This document shows, one piece after another, positions 1 to 8,427 of a stretch of DNA of 21,930 bases. The DNA comes from Bacteroidota bacterium. Lineage in GTDB: Bacteria; Bacteroidota; Bacteroidia; Bacteroidales; UBA4417. How positions within the stretch are numbered: position 1 is the first letter of the stretch; the number at the start of each line of letters is the position of its first letter. The stretch is from the NCBI GenBank assembly GCA_020048595.1, contig JAIFMH010000332.1:1-21930 (forward strand), written 5' to 3'. The position numbers and the translations under genes were made by a program. Under the pieces are notes generated by a model. It had not been told where the DNA came from. It saw only the letters and a list, made by a program, of their open reading frames with translations, and ran no database searches.

Positions 1-174
1 CAGTATTTCCTGTAAAAAGTATGTTTTCAGAATGCATGTTATCCCGTCAGAGTATTAACCTTTTCTCAGCTGCTTTTTCACAACTATTGTATTATATTCA
101 AATCAGCGGAGATTTTATTTTGAAAATTTCACCATTTCATTAACCATAAATCAATCACACCTAAATCCAACGCA

Positions 175-3100
175 ATGAAAAAAATCGTTTTGGCAGCAGG
201 CTTATCCTTGCTGATGCTGTGTTCGTTCAGCCAGGGGAATGTACACTGGATGCGCTATTCTGCTATTTCACCTGACGGAACCAATATCTTGTTTTCATAC
301 ATGGGTGATATCTATGTTGTTCCATCAACCGGCGGAGCAGCTACCCCTCTCACTCTTGGTGAATCGTATGAGTTTACACCGGTCTGGAGTCACGATGGGA
401 AGTCGATAGCCTTTGCATCCGACCGTTACGGAAATTTTGATGTTTTTGTTATGCCTGCCAGAGGAGGAGAGGCTAAAAGGCTGACCACTCATTCCACATC
501 CGAAGTCCCAAGCAGTTTTTCGGCAGATGATAAGGCTGTTTACTTTTCATCCAGCCGCCAGGATCTGGCTTCAAATGCTCAGTTTCCATCCGGAGTAATG
601 TCGGAGTTATACAGTGTGCCAATTAATGGAGGAAAAGTTACCCAAGTGCTTACCAGCCCGGCAATGGATGCAACAGTAAGTCAGGACGGAACTAAATTGA
701 TATTCCACGACCGGAAAGGATATGAAAACAACTGGCGGAAGCACCACACTTCGTCTGTTACCCGCGACATCTGGACCTACGAATTCAGTACCGGGAAATT
801 CGCCCGGATAACAACATTTAATGGTGAAGACCGTAATCCTGTATTCGATGCGAACGGCAATGATTTTTATTACCTGAGTGAGCAACCTAACTCCTTTAAT
901 GTATATAAAAGTTCCCTTTCCGATCCGACAAAAATCGTTGCACTGACAAACCTTGATAAGCATCCGGTACGCTTTCTCACCCGGGCAAATAACAACACAC
1001 TTTGTTTTGGTTACGATGGAGATATTTATACGTTGCAGCCGGGAGGAACTCCAAAGAAATTGAATATTACCATAAATGCTGATGGCCGTAAAGGGATAGA
1101 TAAAATAATCCCTGTAAATTCAGATTTTACAGGATTGAAACTATCGCCAAACGGCAAGGAATATGCCTATGTTTTCAGAGGCGAAATTTTTGTTTCGAGC
1201 ATTGAAGGTGGAATTACCAAACGAATCACCAATACCCCATGGCAGGAACGATCGGTGGATTTTAGTTCTGATGGCCGTTCCCTGGTTTTTGCCGCTGAGA
1301 AAAACCAAAACTGGAACATTTATAAAGTCACAATCAGCCGGAAAGAAGAGCCATACTTTTATGTGTCCACAGTCCTGAAAGAAGATGAGGTGGTTACCAC
1401 TTCTGCCGAGGAATTCCAACCCCGGTTTTCGCCTGATGCAAAAGAGGTCGCATACCTCGAAAACCGTGTTACGCTTAAAGTGATCAACCTGGAAACGAAA
1501 CAATCGCGAACCATTCTGCCTGCCGATAAAAACTATTCCTATGCGGATGGAGACCAGTATTATCAATGGTCACCTGATGGGAAATGGTTCCTGGTACAGT
1601 TTGGATATCCTGCCCGGATATTTAATCCGGAAGTGGGGCTGGTATCAGCCGATGGCAAAAGCGAAGTAATTGACCTTACACTGAGTGGTTATGATGATGT
1701 GATGCCCAAATGGTCGCCCGACGGGAAAATGATGATATGGTACTCTAACCGACAGGGAACACTACAACAGGGAGGTGGAATTTCAAGTGGCGATATTTAT
1801 GGCATGTTTTTCTCAAAAGAAGCTTTCGACCGCTTTAAGCTTACAAAAGAAGAATTCTCACTGCTGAAGGAACAGGAAGACAAGAAGAAGAAAGACGATG
1901 AAAAGGAGAAAAAAGAAAAGGAATCAGTCCAAAGCAAAAAAGCCCGCGATACAAAAAAGAAAGAAGATGTAAAAGAAACCGAAAAGGACTCTACAAAAGT
2001 AGATGTGATTATTGATTGGGACAACCTAACTGAGCGCAAACTTCGCCTTACTACTCAAACATCCATGTTAAATGATGCAGTGCTGTCGAAAGATGGAGCG
2101 AAATTGTATTTCCTTACCTCATTTGATAAAGGCTATGACCTTTGGGTGACAGAAACACGGACAAAGGAAACCAAACAGCTGAAAAAACTTGGAGTTAAAA
2201 ACGCTGAAGATCTGCAGCTTTCCAGCGATGGCAAGTTCCTTATCTTCCTGGCCGAAGGCAAACCAATGAAAGTAACTGTTGACAAAGGAGAGTCAGATAC
2301 TGAGGATAAATCAGATAACCTTAAAACAAGCGGGGAGATCATTCTGAAGGCTGCCGAAGAGAGGGCTTATATATTTGATCATGCATGGCGCCAGTTTAAA
2401 CAAAAGTTTTATCTGGAAGGATTGCACGGCACCGACTGGGATTTCTATTATAAAGAGTACCGGAAATTTTTGCCTTATATCAACAACAATTATGATTTTG
2501 CTGAGATGCTGAGCGAAATGCTGGGTGAAGTAAATGCATCGCATACCGGTAGTGGATACAGGGCTGCAATGCCTGAATCGGATAATACCGCATCGCTGGG
2601 ATTGCTGTATAACTATGCATATAAAGGGGACGGCCTGCAGGTTGCTGAACTGATGGAAGGTGGACCTCTCGATAAAGCATCATCGAAAATCAGGACTGGA
2701 AATGTTATCGAAAAACTCGATGGACAAGCTATTGCCGACAGCATTGACTTTTATCAGATGCTGAATCGTAAAGAGGGAAAGCTTACGCTTATTTCGGTAT
2801 TTGATCCTGCAACACAAAAACGATGGGAGGAAACGGTAAAACCTATAAGCCTGGGTGAAGAAAACGAATTACTGTATAAGCGATGGGTAAAAAACCGGCG
2901 CCTGGAGACAGAGAAATTGTCAGGGGGCAAAATTGGCTATATACACGTGCGGGCCATGAATGATGCCAGCATGCGTACCGTATTCGAAGAAGCCTTAGGC
3001 CGTAATCTCAATAAAGATGCAATTATTATTGATACCCGTTTTAATGGAGGAGGTAACATCCACGAACCATTGTCCGATTTCCTGAGCGGGAAAAAGTATA

Positions 3101-3474
3101 TCGACATCATCCCGCATGGCCAGTATGTTGGTTCAGAACCTTATGACAAATGGGTAAAACCTTCGATTGTGATTATGGGTGAAGCTAATTATTCCGATGC
3201 TCACCTGTTTCCGGTTGCTTACCAGCTTAAACAAACCGGGAAAACACTGGGTATGCCTGTACCGGGAACCGGAACTTTTGTATGGTGGGAAACACAGATA
3301 GATCCTACACTTTATTTCGGTATCCCAATGGGTGGCTGGCGTATGCCCGACGGTAATTTTTGCGAAAATACTCAGTTAGAACCCGACATTAAAGTAGCTG
3401 TAGAACCGGATGTGCTGGCTACCGGTCGCGATCAACAGATAGAAGCAGCAGTAAAGGAGTTGATGAAGAAATAG
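175..3474 (+). CDS. Exported tricorn-like S41 family protease (beta-propellers, PDZ, S41 core)
   Basis: Probable periplasmic or surface serine protease/peptidase that degrades oligopeptides; the substrate is unknown. The 1099-residue protein opens with a signal peptide (MKKIVLAAGLSLLMLCSF). Residues about 25-560 hold repeated WD40-like/PD40 blades (SPDGTNILF, SHDGKSIAFASDR, SPDGKWFLV, SPDGKMMIWYSNR). Residues about 564-609 form a very Lys/Glu-rich linker, followed by more blades (about 615-710), a helical C1 domain, a PDZ-like segment near 812-889 and the C-terminal S41 core. The tricorn catalytic residues appear conserved by motif: His790 in GEVNASHTG, Ser1007-Asp1008 in ANYSDAH, and Glu1064 in CENTQLEPDI. 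RTGNVIEKLDGQAI is the PDZ carboxylate-groove region. The length matches tricorn family proteins (about 1050-1100). The ATG start is supported by the signal peptide directly behind it. The gene stands alone and ends at a strong terminator. The family is secure; calling it catalytically active is inference. Confidence 0.93.
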   Translation: MKKIVLAAGLSLLMLCSFSQGNVHWMRYSAISPDGTNILFSYMGDIYVVPSTGGAATPLTLGESYEFTPVWSHDGKSIAFASDRYGNFDVFVMPARGGEAKRLTTHSTSEVPSSFSADDKAVYFSSSRQDLASNAQFPSGVMSELYSVPINGGKVTQVLTSPAMDATVSQDGTKLIFHDRKGYENNWRKHHTSSVTRDIWTYEFSTGKFARITTFNGEDRNPVFDANGNDFYYLSEQPNSFNVYKSSLSDPTKIVALTNLDKHPVRFLTRANNNTLCFGYDGDIYTLQPGGTPKKLNITINADGRKGIDKIIPVNSDFTGLKLSPNGKEYAYVFRGEIFVSSIEGGITKRITNTPWQERSVDFSSDGRSLVFAAEKNQNWNIYKVTISRKEEPYFYVSTVLKEDEVVTTSAEEFQPRFSPDAKEVAYLENRVTLKVINLETKQSRTILPADKNYSYADGDQYYQWSPDGKWFLVQFGYPARIFNPEVGLVSADGKSEVIDLTLSGYDDVMPKWSPDGKMMIWYSNRQGTLQQGGGISSGDIYGMFFSKEAFDRFKLTKEEFSLLKEQEDKKKKDDEKEKKEKESVQSKKARDTKKKEDVKETEKDSTKVDVIIDWDNLTERKLRLTTQTSMLNDAVLSKDGAKLYFLTSFDKGYDLWVTETRTKETKQLKKLGVKNAEDLQLSSDGKFLIFLAEGKPMKVTVDKGESDTEDKSDNLKTSGEIILKAAEERAYIFDHAWRQFKQKFYLEGLHGTDWDFYYKEYRKFLPYINNNYDFAEMLSEMLGEVNASHTGSGYRAAMPESDNTASLGLLYNYAYKGDGLQVAELMEGGPLDKASSKIRTGNVIEKLDGQAIADSIDFYQMLNRKEGKLTLISVFDPATQKRWEETVKPISLGEENELLYKRWVKNRRLETEKLSGGKIGYIHVRAMNDASMRTVFEEALGRNLNKDAIIIDTRFNGGGNIHEPLSDFLSGKKYIDIIPHGQYVGSEPYDKWVKPSIVIMGEANYSDAHLFPVAYQLKQTGKTLGMPVPGTGTFVWWETQIDPTLYFGIPMGGWRMPDGNFCENTQLEPDIKVAVEPDVLATGRDQQIEAAVKELMKK

Positions 3475-3513
3475 TTTTTTAGTCTGAATTTTCGACAGGA
3501 ATCAAAGCATCTT

Positions 3514-3544
3514 AAAAAGGAGGTCATTTTCGGCCTCTTTTTTT
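3514..3544 (+). terminator. Rho-independent terminator of the tricorn-like protease gene
   Basis: A 12-bp stem (3514-3525 with 3532-3543, including two G-T pairs) encloses a 6-base loop. The 3' arm ends in a run of seven T, so the A-tract/T-tract extends the stem. It begins 40 bases after the stop codon at 3474 and has the right orientation for the upstream gene. Confidence 0.85.
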
Positions 3545-3620
3545 AGCCTTTTTACGCTTTGCCGGCATTAAGGATAAATTCCAATAAGCTGTTCGCATTT
3601 TCTTATAGCGCAAAAAATTG

Positions 3621-3628
3621 TAAGTTTG
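3621..3628 (+). promoter_or_regulatory. Bacteroidota -7 element upstream of the 45-aa ORF
   Basis: TAAGTTTG matches the TAnnTTTG consensus exactly. No clear TTG lies at the -33 position, only a T-rich stretch around 3598-3601. Transcription would begin near 3635, about 70 bases before the ATG at 3706. This is a pattern match only. Confidence 0.45.
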
Positions 3629-3705
3629 TCCATTAACTAAAAAAGACTCTTAAACACTCGTCCCGGCATTCGTTTACAAATTCAAGACAAATCTGATTTT
3701 CGCAA

Positions 3706-3843
3706 ATGACACTCTTCCTGATTCTGATTTCGACTTTAATTGTAGTGGTTTCCATTATTTTTTCGATATACACTTCCGTAAATTCAGGCGCTTCGAAATT
3801 TGAGCGGTGGTTTGAAAAAATATTCGACAATAAGCAGGACTGA
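3706..3843 (+). CDS. Possible small single-pass membrane protein (45 aa)
   Basis: This short frame encodes 45 residues. MTLFLILISTLIVVVSII begins a hydrophobic segment (residues 2-22) long enough for one membrane helix. A polar, amphipathic tail follows with aromatic and charged residues (KFERWFEKIFDNKQD). That layout is common among real bacterial small membrane proteins, which are below the usual annotation size limit. It lies between the protease terminator and the aldo/keto reductase promoter, so it would have to be transcribed on its own; an exact TAnnTTTG element sits 78 bases before the ATG. No family is recognised and no function is proposed. It could still be a chance frame in AT-rich DNA. 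Confidence 0.45.
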   Translation: MTLFLILISTLIVVVSIIFSIYTSVNSGASKFERWFEKIFDNKQD

Positions 3844-4014
3844 AATCCTGTCCGGGAGATTTAAGTATTGGGATCATTGAACTCCATGCTTTTAATCCGA
3901 CCATAAATATAAATTTCCCAATTTGGAGCAATTAAAGCGATTAAAAAAGAAATCAGAAAAACACTTTATCCCTTACTGGTTACTTCCCTTTTTTTAAACT
4001 GAAGATTAATTGGT

Positions 4015-4022
4015 TAACTTTG
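4015..4022 (+). promoter_or_regulatory. Bacteroidota -7 element that fixes the aldo/keto reductase start
   Basis: TAACTTTG is an exact TAnnTTTG match. It predicts a transcript start near 4029, downstream of the TTG at 4020 and at or about the ATG at 4029. Only the ATG at 4068 would have a normal leader of about 40 bases. The -33 region is just T-rich (3989-3996). Confidence 0.6.
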
Positions 4023-4067
4023 TTAGAAATGGATCTGTTGTTTCGCGGGACCAATCAAACCAACATT

Positions 4068-4970
4068 ATGAAAAAAATTAACCTTACCAGCAATTTCGGA
4101 TTGTCGCGGATAGTACACGGACAAATGCGAATGGGCGACTGGAAAATGTCGAACCAGGAATTATCAGTATTTATGGAAGAGCTGGTCGAACTGGGTGTAA
4201 CCTCATTTGACCATGCAGATATTTATGGGAATTACGGCTGTGAAGCCATGTTGGGCGAAGTTCTGAACCTAAACAAAGGCCTCAGGAACAGGATAGAGAT
4301 CATTACCAAATGTGGCATCAAACTGGTTTCTGACAAATTCCCTGGTCGAAACATCAAATACTATGATTATAGTTATGATCACATTGTAACTTCTGTAAAT
4401 AATTCCCTGAAAAACCTCCGGACTGATCATGTTGACCTGCTCCTGTTGCACCGGCCGGCTCCGTTTTTCGATCCCGAAATTGTGGCAAAAGCATTTTCAG
4501 TCCTGAAGAAAGAAGGGAAAGTTTTGCATTTCGGGGTTTCAAACTTTACTCCGGGCCAGTATGAAATGTTGAGTAAATTTACCGATGAAAAACTTGTGAC
4601 CAACCAGGTTGAGATCTCTCCATACCACCTTGAGCATTTTGAAAACGGGAACATGGATTTCTTTCTGAAGGAAAATATTAAACCAATGGCATGGTCACCC
4701 CTGGCTGCCGGAAAACTTCTGAATCCGCACGATGAAAAAGGCCCCAGGATATTGCGTGCCCTCACACAAGTGGCCGAAGAACTGAATATTACACCGGTTG
4801 ACAAAGTTATCTACGCATGGCTGCTCAAACACCCTGTTACAATGATGCCGGTAGTGGGCACCGGAAAAATAGACCGTATCAAATCAGCCGTAAATGCATT
4901 AAAAATTGACATGTCACTGGAGCACTGGTATAAAATCTATATCGCCGCATTGGGCAAAGAGTTGCCATAG
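4068..4970 (+). CDS. Aldo/keto reductase, YdhF-like
   Basis: Probable cytoplasmic NADP(H)-dependent oxidoreductase acting on aldehydes or ketones; the substrate cannot be read from sequence. From the ATG at 4068 it is 300 residues and begins directly with the family's first strand (LTSNFGLSRIVHGQMR). The catalytic tetrad is visible: Asp48 and Tyr53 in FDHADIYGNY, Lys81 in ITKCGI, and His128 in LLLLHRP. Later barrel motifs are GVSNFTPGQYEML, NQVEISPYH, MAWSPLAAGKL and a C-terminal VVGTGKIDRIKSAV that contacts the cofactor phosphate in relatives. The wording around DHADIYG and the GDW near the start resembles E. coli YdhF. The frame is open back to a TTG at 4020, but the promoter at 4015-4022 overlaps that codon, so the shorter start is preferred. 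The gene is monocistronic; its 3' neighbour converges on it. Confidence 0.92.
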   Translation: MKKINLTSNFGLSRIVHGQMRMGDWKMSNQELSVFMEELVELGVTSFDHADIYGNYGCEAMLGEVLNLNKGLRNRIEIITKCGIKLVSDKFPGRNIKYYDYSYDHIVTSVNNSLKNLRTDHVDLLLLHRPAPFFDPEIVAKAFSVLKKEGKVLHFGVSNFTPGQYEMLSKFTDEKLVTNQVEISPYHLEHFENGNMDFFLKENIKPMAWSPLAAGKLLNPHDEKGPRILRALTQVAEELNITPVDKVIYAWLLKHPVTMMPVVGTGKIDRIKSAVNALKIDMSLEHWYKIYIAALGKELP

Positions 4971-5228
4971 GTTGTAATGATAATTTTAATCCGTTTGTAA
5001 AAACTTAGTCTGCTGAAACCCTCATTTCTACAAAGAACTGACATAAAAGTTATAGGATTATCGACTGTTCGTTTTTTTAATTTCAGGAACTATTCAGTCT
5101 GCACAAAAAGTATTTTTTTTGCTACAGACTTGTAGGGATCAAAGCCGAACTATTTCACAGATGTTCAATCACCCGATTTTGGATATTACAGTATCCCGGC
5201 GAAAATCCTGATAAACACTTGGTCACTG

Positions 5229-6158
5229 CTAATTGGAAAGTTCGCCTTCTGAAGGTTTGTATTTGAACCGGAGAAGTGTGGGTGGTTTTTTCTTTCCTTC
5301 ATTCGAAATATACATATCTCCGTTTTTCATAAAGGTGATTCCTTCTGGTTGATTAAATAAACCGGGATTTAGCCTTTCCATATATTCAATTTCATTATTC
5401 ATATTTAAGGCAACCAAAAGTTTATCCACCGACGATAACATAAATAACCTGCCTGTTATTGGATGTATTGCAATGTCGGAAATCAGAAATTTGATATCCG
5501 GTTCCTTTTTCTTGCCTTTTTTCTTTTCCTTCATAGGCACTTTAATATTATTTTCAAGGGCAAAGCTTTCGATTACCGAAAGATCGATGCTAAATACAGG
5601 TGCAGTTATGAGCGTTTTTGATATAAGATCAAATCCATATATAAACCGTTTGTCTTTATTTCCCGAGTCTTTTCCGGGAGTCTCTTTTGGCGTGATTAAG
5701 AGCCTGTTATTTCTTTCATCATAACAAATGCCTTCATTATCTTTCAACGGGATTCCTGTTGTATAAACCGATCTCTTAAATTTTTCAGAATCATAATTCA
5801 ATATTTCTGTTATCTCTCCATCGCTTCTCAGGATATATAATGTTGTCCCTACCCTGGCAATCCCTTCATAGTCGCCGCTATATCCGTAATTCATCTGGGT
5901 AACAATCCTGCTTTTGTTTAAATCGTAAATAAAAACAATTTCACGCTCATCCTGTATACAGGCAATATTAGTTGAATCTATTTCAATAATCCCTGATACT
6001 TCCTGCAAAGCCTTAGGTAAAACATAAATTTCATCAGGGGCTGTCAGGTTGTATCCTATAGGTGTTTCAGCAACAACAGTTTTTTTATTCTGGCTGGGAT
6101 AATCACACGAAGTAAACAGGCCGAAAAGTATAAAGAAGATTAAGCTGGTTTTTTTCAT
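5229..6158 (-). CDS. SdiA-regulated-like beta-propeller lipoprotein
   Basis: Probable lipoprotein of 309 residues resembling the SdiA-regulated family (predicted six-bladed propeller, NHL-like). Its molecular role is unknown. The preferred start is the ATG at 6158, because the next residues form a lipoprotein signal (KKTSLIFFILFGLFTSC) with the lipid-anchored Cys in FTSC. The frame extends upstream to 6182, but those eight extra residues would precede the signal. Family-like wording includes LPKALQEVSGIIEI, GDYEGIARVGTTLYILRSDG, DNEGICYDERNNRLLITPK, SDIAIHPITGRLFMLSS and NQPEGITFMKNGDMYISNEG. A basic loop (EKKKGKKKEPD) lies between blades. The gene converges with the aldo/keto reductase across 258 bases in which no convincing terminator was seen. 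An exact -7 element lies upstream at 6257-6264. Confidence 0.8.
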   Translation of the reverse strand: MKKTSLIFFILFGLFTSCDYPSQNKKTVVAETPIGYNLTAPDEIYVLPKALQEVSGIIEIDSTNIACIQDEREIVFIYDLNKSRIVTQMNYGYSGDYEGIARVGTTLYILRSDGEITEILNYDSEKFKRSVYTTGIPLKDNEGICYDERNNRLLITPKETPGKDSGNKDKRFIYGFDLISKTLITAPVFSIDLSVIESFALENNIKVPMKEKKKGKKKEPDIKFLISDIAIHPITGRLFMLSSVDKLLVALNMNNEIEYMERLNPGLFNQPEGITFMKNGDMYISNEGKKKPPTLLRFKYKPSEGELSN

Positions 6159-6256
6159 TACAGACGGATTTGTGATGGACATGAATACAGACGGTACATA
6201 ATTTTATTCTGGCTGAGTAAGTTTTTTCATCATGAAAGTAATTCCGGCAGCCTTTA

Positions 6257-6264
6257 CAAATATA
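6257..6264 (-). promoter_or_regulatory. Bacteroidota -7 element for the SdiA-regulated-like gene
   Basis: The - strand reads TATATTTG, an exact TAnnTTTG match, about 100 bases before the ATG at 6158 and implying a leader of about 90 bases. No good TTG was found at the -33 position. Confidence 0.45.
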
Positions 6265-6311
6265 GGGAATTTTGACTCCGTTTTTATAAGTCTGAAGTAT
6301 CAAATTGCACT

Positions 6312-6327
6312 TAATTTTGTAGCTTTG
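6312..6327 (+). promoter_or_regulatory. Two adjoining Bacteroidota -7 elements upstream of the CotH-like gene
   Basis: TAATTTTG and TAGCTTTG lie end to end and both match TAnnTTTG. Neither has a TTG about 19 bases upstream, and the distance to the ATG at 6522 is long (about 190 bases). These are weak candidates. Confidence 0.3.
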
Positions 6328-6521
6328 TTTAACAAAAAGTATATTCTTTGATAAACATTGAGAATTTAATTTTAGAGCATTTTGTTCAGTAATACGGATT
6401 TAAAATGCCAATCTGTTTTAATTAAAAATTGTATTAGCTGCAGTTCTCAAATCAACACATACTGAAAAAACACAATTTATCTTGTAGTAACTATTCATTA
6501 TTAATCTGAATATTTAACATC

Positions 6522-7589
6522 ATGAGAAAATTAGTTTTTATCCAAACCGTTCTGGCCCTCTTTATTGTGTTGCCGGCTTTCAGTCAGAGTGATTCAATTA
6601 CCAATCCCTTAGACGTTGTAGATACGCTGAACCAGGATTTCGGCATGTTTTCGAAGGATGAAATCCTGAACCTGACGCTCCGGTTCAATATCACTCAATA
6701 TTCCAGAAAAAAACCGAAAGATGAATATCTGGATGCCTTATTAACTTATCATATTAACGATAAGGATTCAATCAATAAAGAAGTACGGCTTAAGTCGCGT
6801 GGGGAAATGCGCAACGGATATTGTGATTTCCCGCCGATAAGGCTGAATTTCAAGAAAACGGAATTCCAGAAAACCGACCTGAATAAAATTGAGAAACTTA
6901 AAATGGTTACTCATTGCCAATATGGGAATGAAGAATATCTGTTTAAGGAATTCCTGATATACAAATTGTATAATGTTCTTACTGATACCAGCTTCCGGGT
7001 AAGGCTGGTGAAAGTTGAATACATAAACACATATAAAATAAGCAAGCCAATAAATACCTATGCCTTCTTTATTGAACCCGTTGAGATGCTGGCTGAGCGA
7101 ATTAATGCTTCGGAAGTAAATTCAACAAATTTGACACAGAAACACATTTTTCCTCATATGATGGATAGGATGGCCATTTTCAATTATATGATAGGAAATA
7201 CTGACTGGTCTGTTCCAAATCAGCACAACTGCAAGATATTGTCATCACTTAATTTCAGCACTTCGGCACTTGGAATGGTAGTGCCATACGATTTTGATTA
7301 TTCCGGACTTGTAGATGCTGATTATGCTGTTCCGTATGAGCCTCTTGGATTATCATCCGTTCGTGAACGGCGTTATGTAGGAATTTGCAGAACAGAAGAT
7401 GTTTTTACCAGGGCCCTGAACGAGTTTGCCGACAAAAAAGAGGCGTTCTATAAGGTAATCAATGAATTTCCACTGTTGGATGACAAAGAGAAATTACGAA
7501 TGATCCATTACCTGGATAGTTTTTATGAGGGTTTTGACAAAAGAAACAGTGTTGTAAATAGCATACTTAGCGGCTGCAGTAGTTTTTAA
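6522..7589 (+). CDS. Secreted CotH/HipA-like kinase-fold protein
   Basis: Exported protein of 355 residues with a signal peptide (MRKLVFIQTVLALFIVLPAFSQ). The middle and C-terminal parts look like an atypical kinase fold of the CotH/HipA type. KSRGEMRNGYC with PPIRLNF resembles the nucleotide-binding strands. FKEFLIYKLYNVLTDTSFRVRLVKV is the usual helix and strand after them (positions about 146-170). IGNTDWSVPNQHNCK supplies a catalytic-loop-like Asp228 with Asn236, and VPYDFDYSG (Asp257, Asp259) resembles the metal-binding DFD. CotH proteins phosphorylate secreted proteins; whether this one is active and on what is unknown. The ATG is fixed by the signal peptide. A DUF4956 gene follows after 19 bases, so the two are very likely co-transcribed. 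Its nearest relatives are usually annotated as hypothetical. Confidence 0.65.
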   Translation: MRKLVFIQTVLALFIVLPAFSQSDSITNPLDVVDTLNQDFGMFSKDEILNLTLRFNITQYSRKKPKDEYLDALLTYHINDKDSINKEVRLKSRGEMRNGYCDFPPIRLNFKKTEFQKTDLNKIEKLKMVTHCQYGNEEYLFKEFLIYKLYNVLTDTSFRVRLVKVEYINTYKISKPINTYAFFIEPVEMLAERINASEVNSTNLTQKHIFPHMMDRMAIFNYMIGNTDWSVPNQHNCKILSSLNFSTSALGMVVPYDFDYSGLVDADYAVPYEPLGLSSVRERRYVGICRTEDVFTRALNEFADKKEAFYKVINEFPLLDDKEKLRMIHYLDSFYEGFDKRNSVVNSILSGCSSF

Positions 7590-7608
7590 CAAATTAATCC
7601 AAACCAAT

Positions 7609-8337
7609 ATGATAACAGAAACAATTTTCAATATGGATGACCCATTATGGGTAGCAGTGATACGGCTAGTCATCAATGTTGCGGTTCTATTTATTATAAT
7701 CAGGCTACTATACAACAGGTATTCAAATAAGAGAGGGAATCAGTTTGCTTTTTTTCTGATGGGAGTTATGATTTTCCTGCTTTGTATAGTGCTGAAAGAT
7801 GTTGAGTTACAGATGGGAATGGCGCTTGGGCTTTTTGCCATTTTTACTATTATCCGTTACCGGACAAGAAATATGGCAATTAAAGATATGGCTTACCTTT
7901 TTACAGTAATAGGGATATCAGCAATCAATGCATTGCTTGATTATCCCAATCCTGTTCGGGGGACAATTCTCGTTAATTCAATAACAATCCTGACTATATT
8001 TTTGCTGGAGATCACATACAAAAAAGCAGCAAAGAAGAAAGTTGTTGACGAAGAGGTTGTTAAAAAAGAGCTGACCCCAGAGGAACTGGAGAAAAAGGCT
8101 GCAAAAAAGCTGCAAAAAAAACTTAATAAGCCGGCTCCTTTGAAAAAACACATGATACTATACGACAACCTTGCATTGCTGAATCCGGATAAATTAAATG
8201 ACCTTATTACAGATATTTCTTCCAGAACCGGGTTCAGAACGGAAAAAATCCAGATTCGTAAAATAAATTTAGTGGCAGGGAATGCTGAACTTGATGTTTT
8301 TTACCGCGTTAAAAAGCTGAAGCCTGAGGATCAGTAG
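7609..8337 (+). CDS. DUF4956 family membrane protein
   Basis: Integral membrane protein of 242 residues with about five hydrophobic segments (roughly 14-35, 46-62, 69-83, 96-111 and 118-136). Then come a Lys/Glu-rich, coiled-coil-prone stretch (138-175) and a small soluble C-terminal domain (about 178-238). The DUF4956 signature is seen in GLFAIFTIIRYRTRNMAIK and YLFTVIGISAINAL. The biochemical function of the family is not established. From general knowledge, DUF4956 genes commonly lie next to CotH-like or VTC-type polyphosphate polymerase genes, which agrees with the CotH-like gene just upstream (19-base gap). The ATG at 7609 gives a normal short N-terminus before the first helix. The soluble domain probably faces the cytoplasm. 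Confidence 0.88.
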   Translation: MITETIFNMDDPLWVAVIRLVINVAVLFIIIRLLYNRYSNKRGNQFAFFLMGVMIFLLCIVLKDVELQMGMALGLFAIFTIIRYRTRNMAIKDMAYLFTVIGISAINALLDYPNPVRGTILVNSITILTIFLLEITYKKAAKKKVVDEEVVKKELTPEELEKKAAKKLQKKLNKPAPLKKHMILYDNLALLNPDKLNDLITDISSRTGFRTEKIQIRKINLVAGNAELDVFYRVKKLKPEDQ

Positions 8338-8427
8338 AAATTGAATTTATTACTGTTTTTTTGGGGAATATTTAATTTGTTCACGCTATGAACAAGAGAA
8401 AATCATTAACATAAGAATTTGAGGCGT

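Larger units (their letters stand above)
6183..6521. other. Divergent intergenic region between lipoprotein and CotH-like operon
   Basis: This 339-base gap separates two genes transcribed away from each other. It holds the - strand -7 element at 6257-6264 and two adjoining + strand TAnnTTTG matches, TAATTTTG at 6312-6319 and TAGCTTTG at 6320-6327. If either + strand site is used, the CotH-like operon has a leader near 190 bases; the rest is AT-rich with no hairpin or small gene that I can support. Confidence 0.5.

Noticed and set aside
1141..1566. A - strand frame of 141 codons opposite the tricorn-like protease
   Set aside because: It is antisense to well-supported propeller repeats and shows no recognisable domain.
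6103..6303. A - strand frame of 66 codons with two Cys-x-x-Cys pairs (ICKGC and LCTVC) resembling a zinc ribbon
   Set aside because: It starts at a TTG, runs through the predicted promoter and leader of the lipoprotein gene and overlaps its signal peptide in another frame; the Cys pattern is probably chance.
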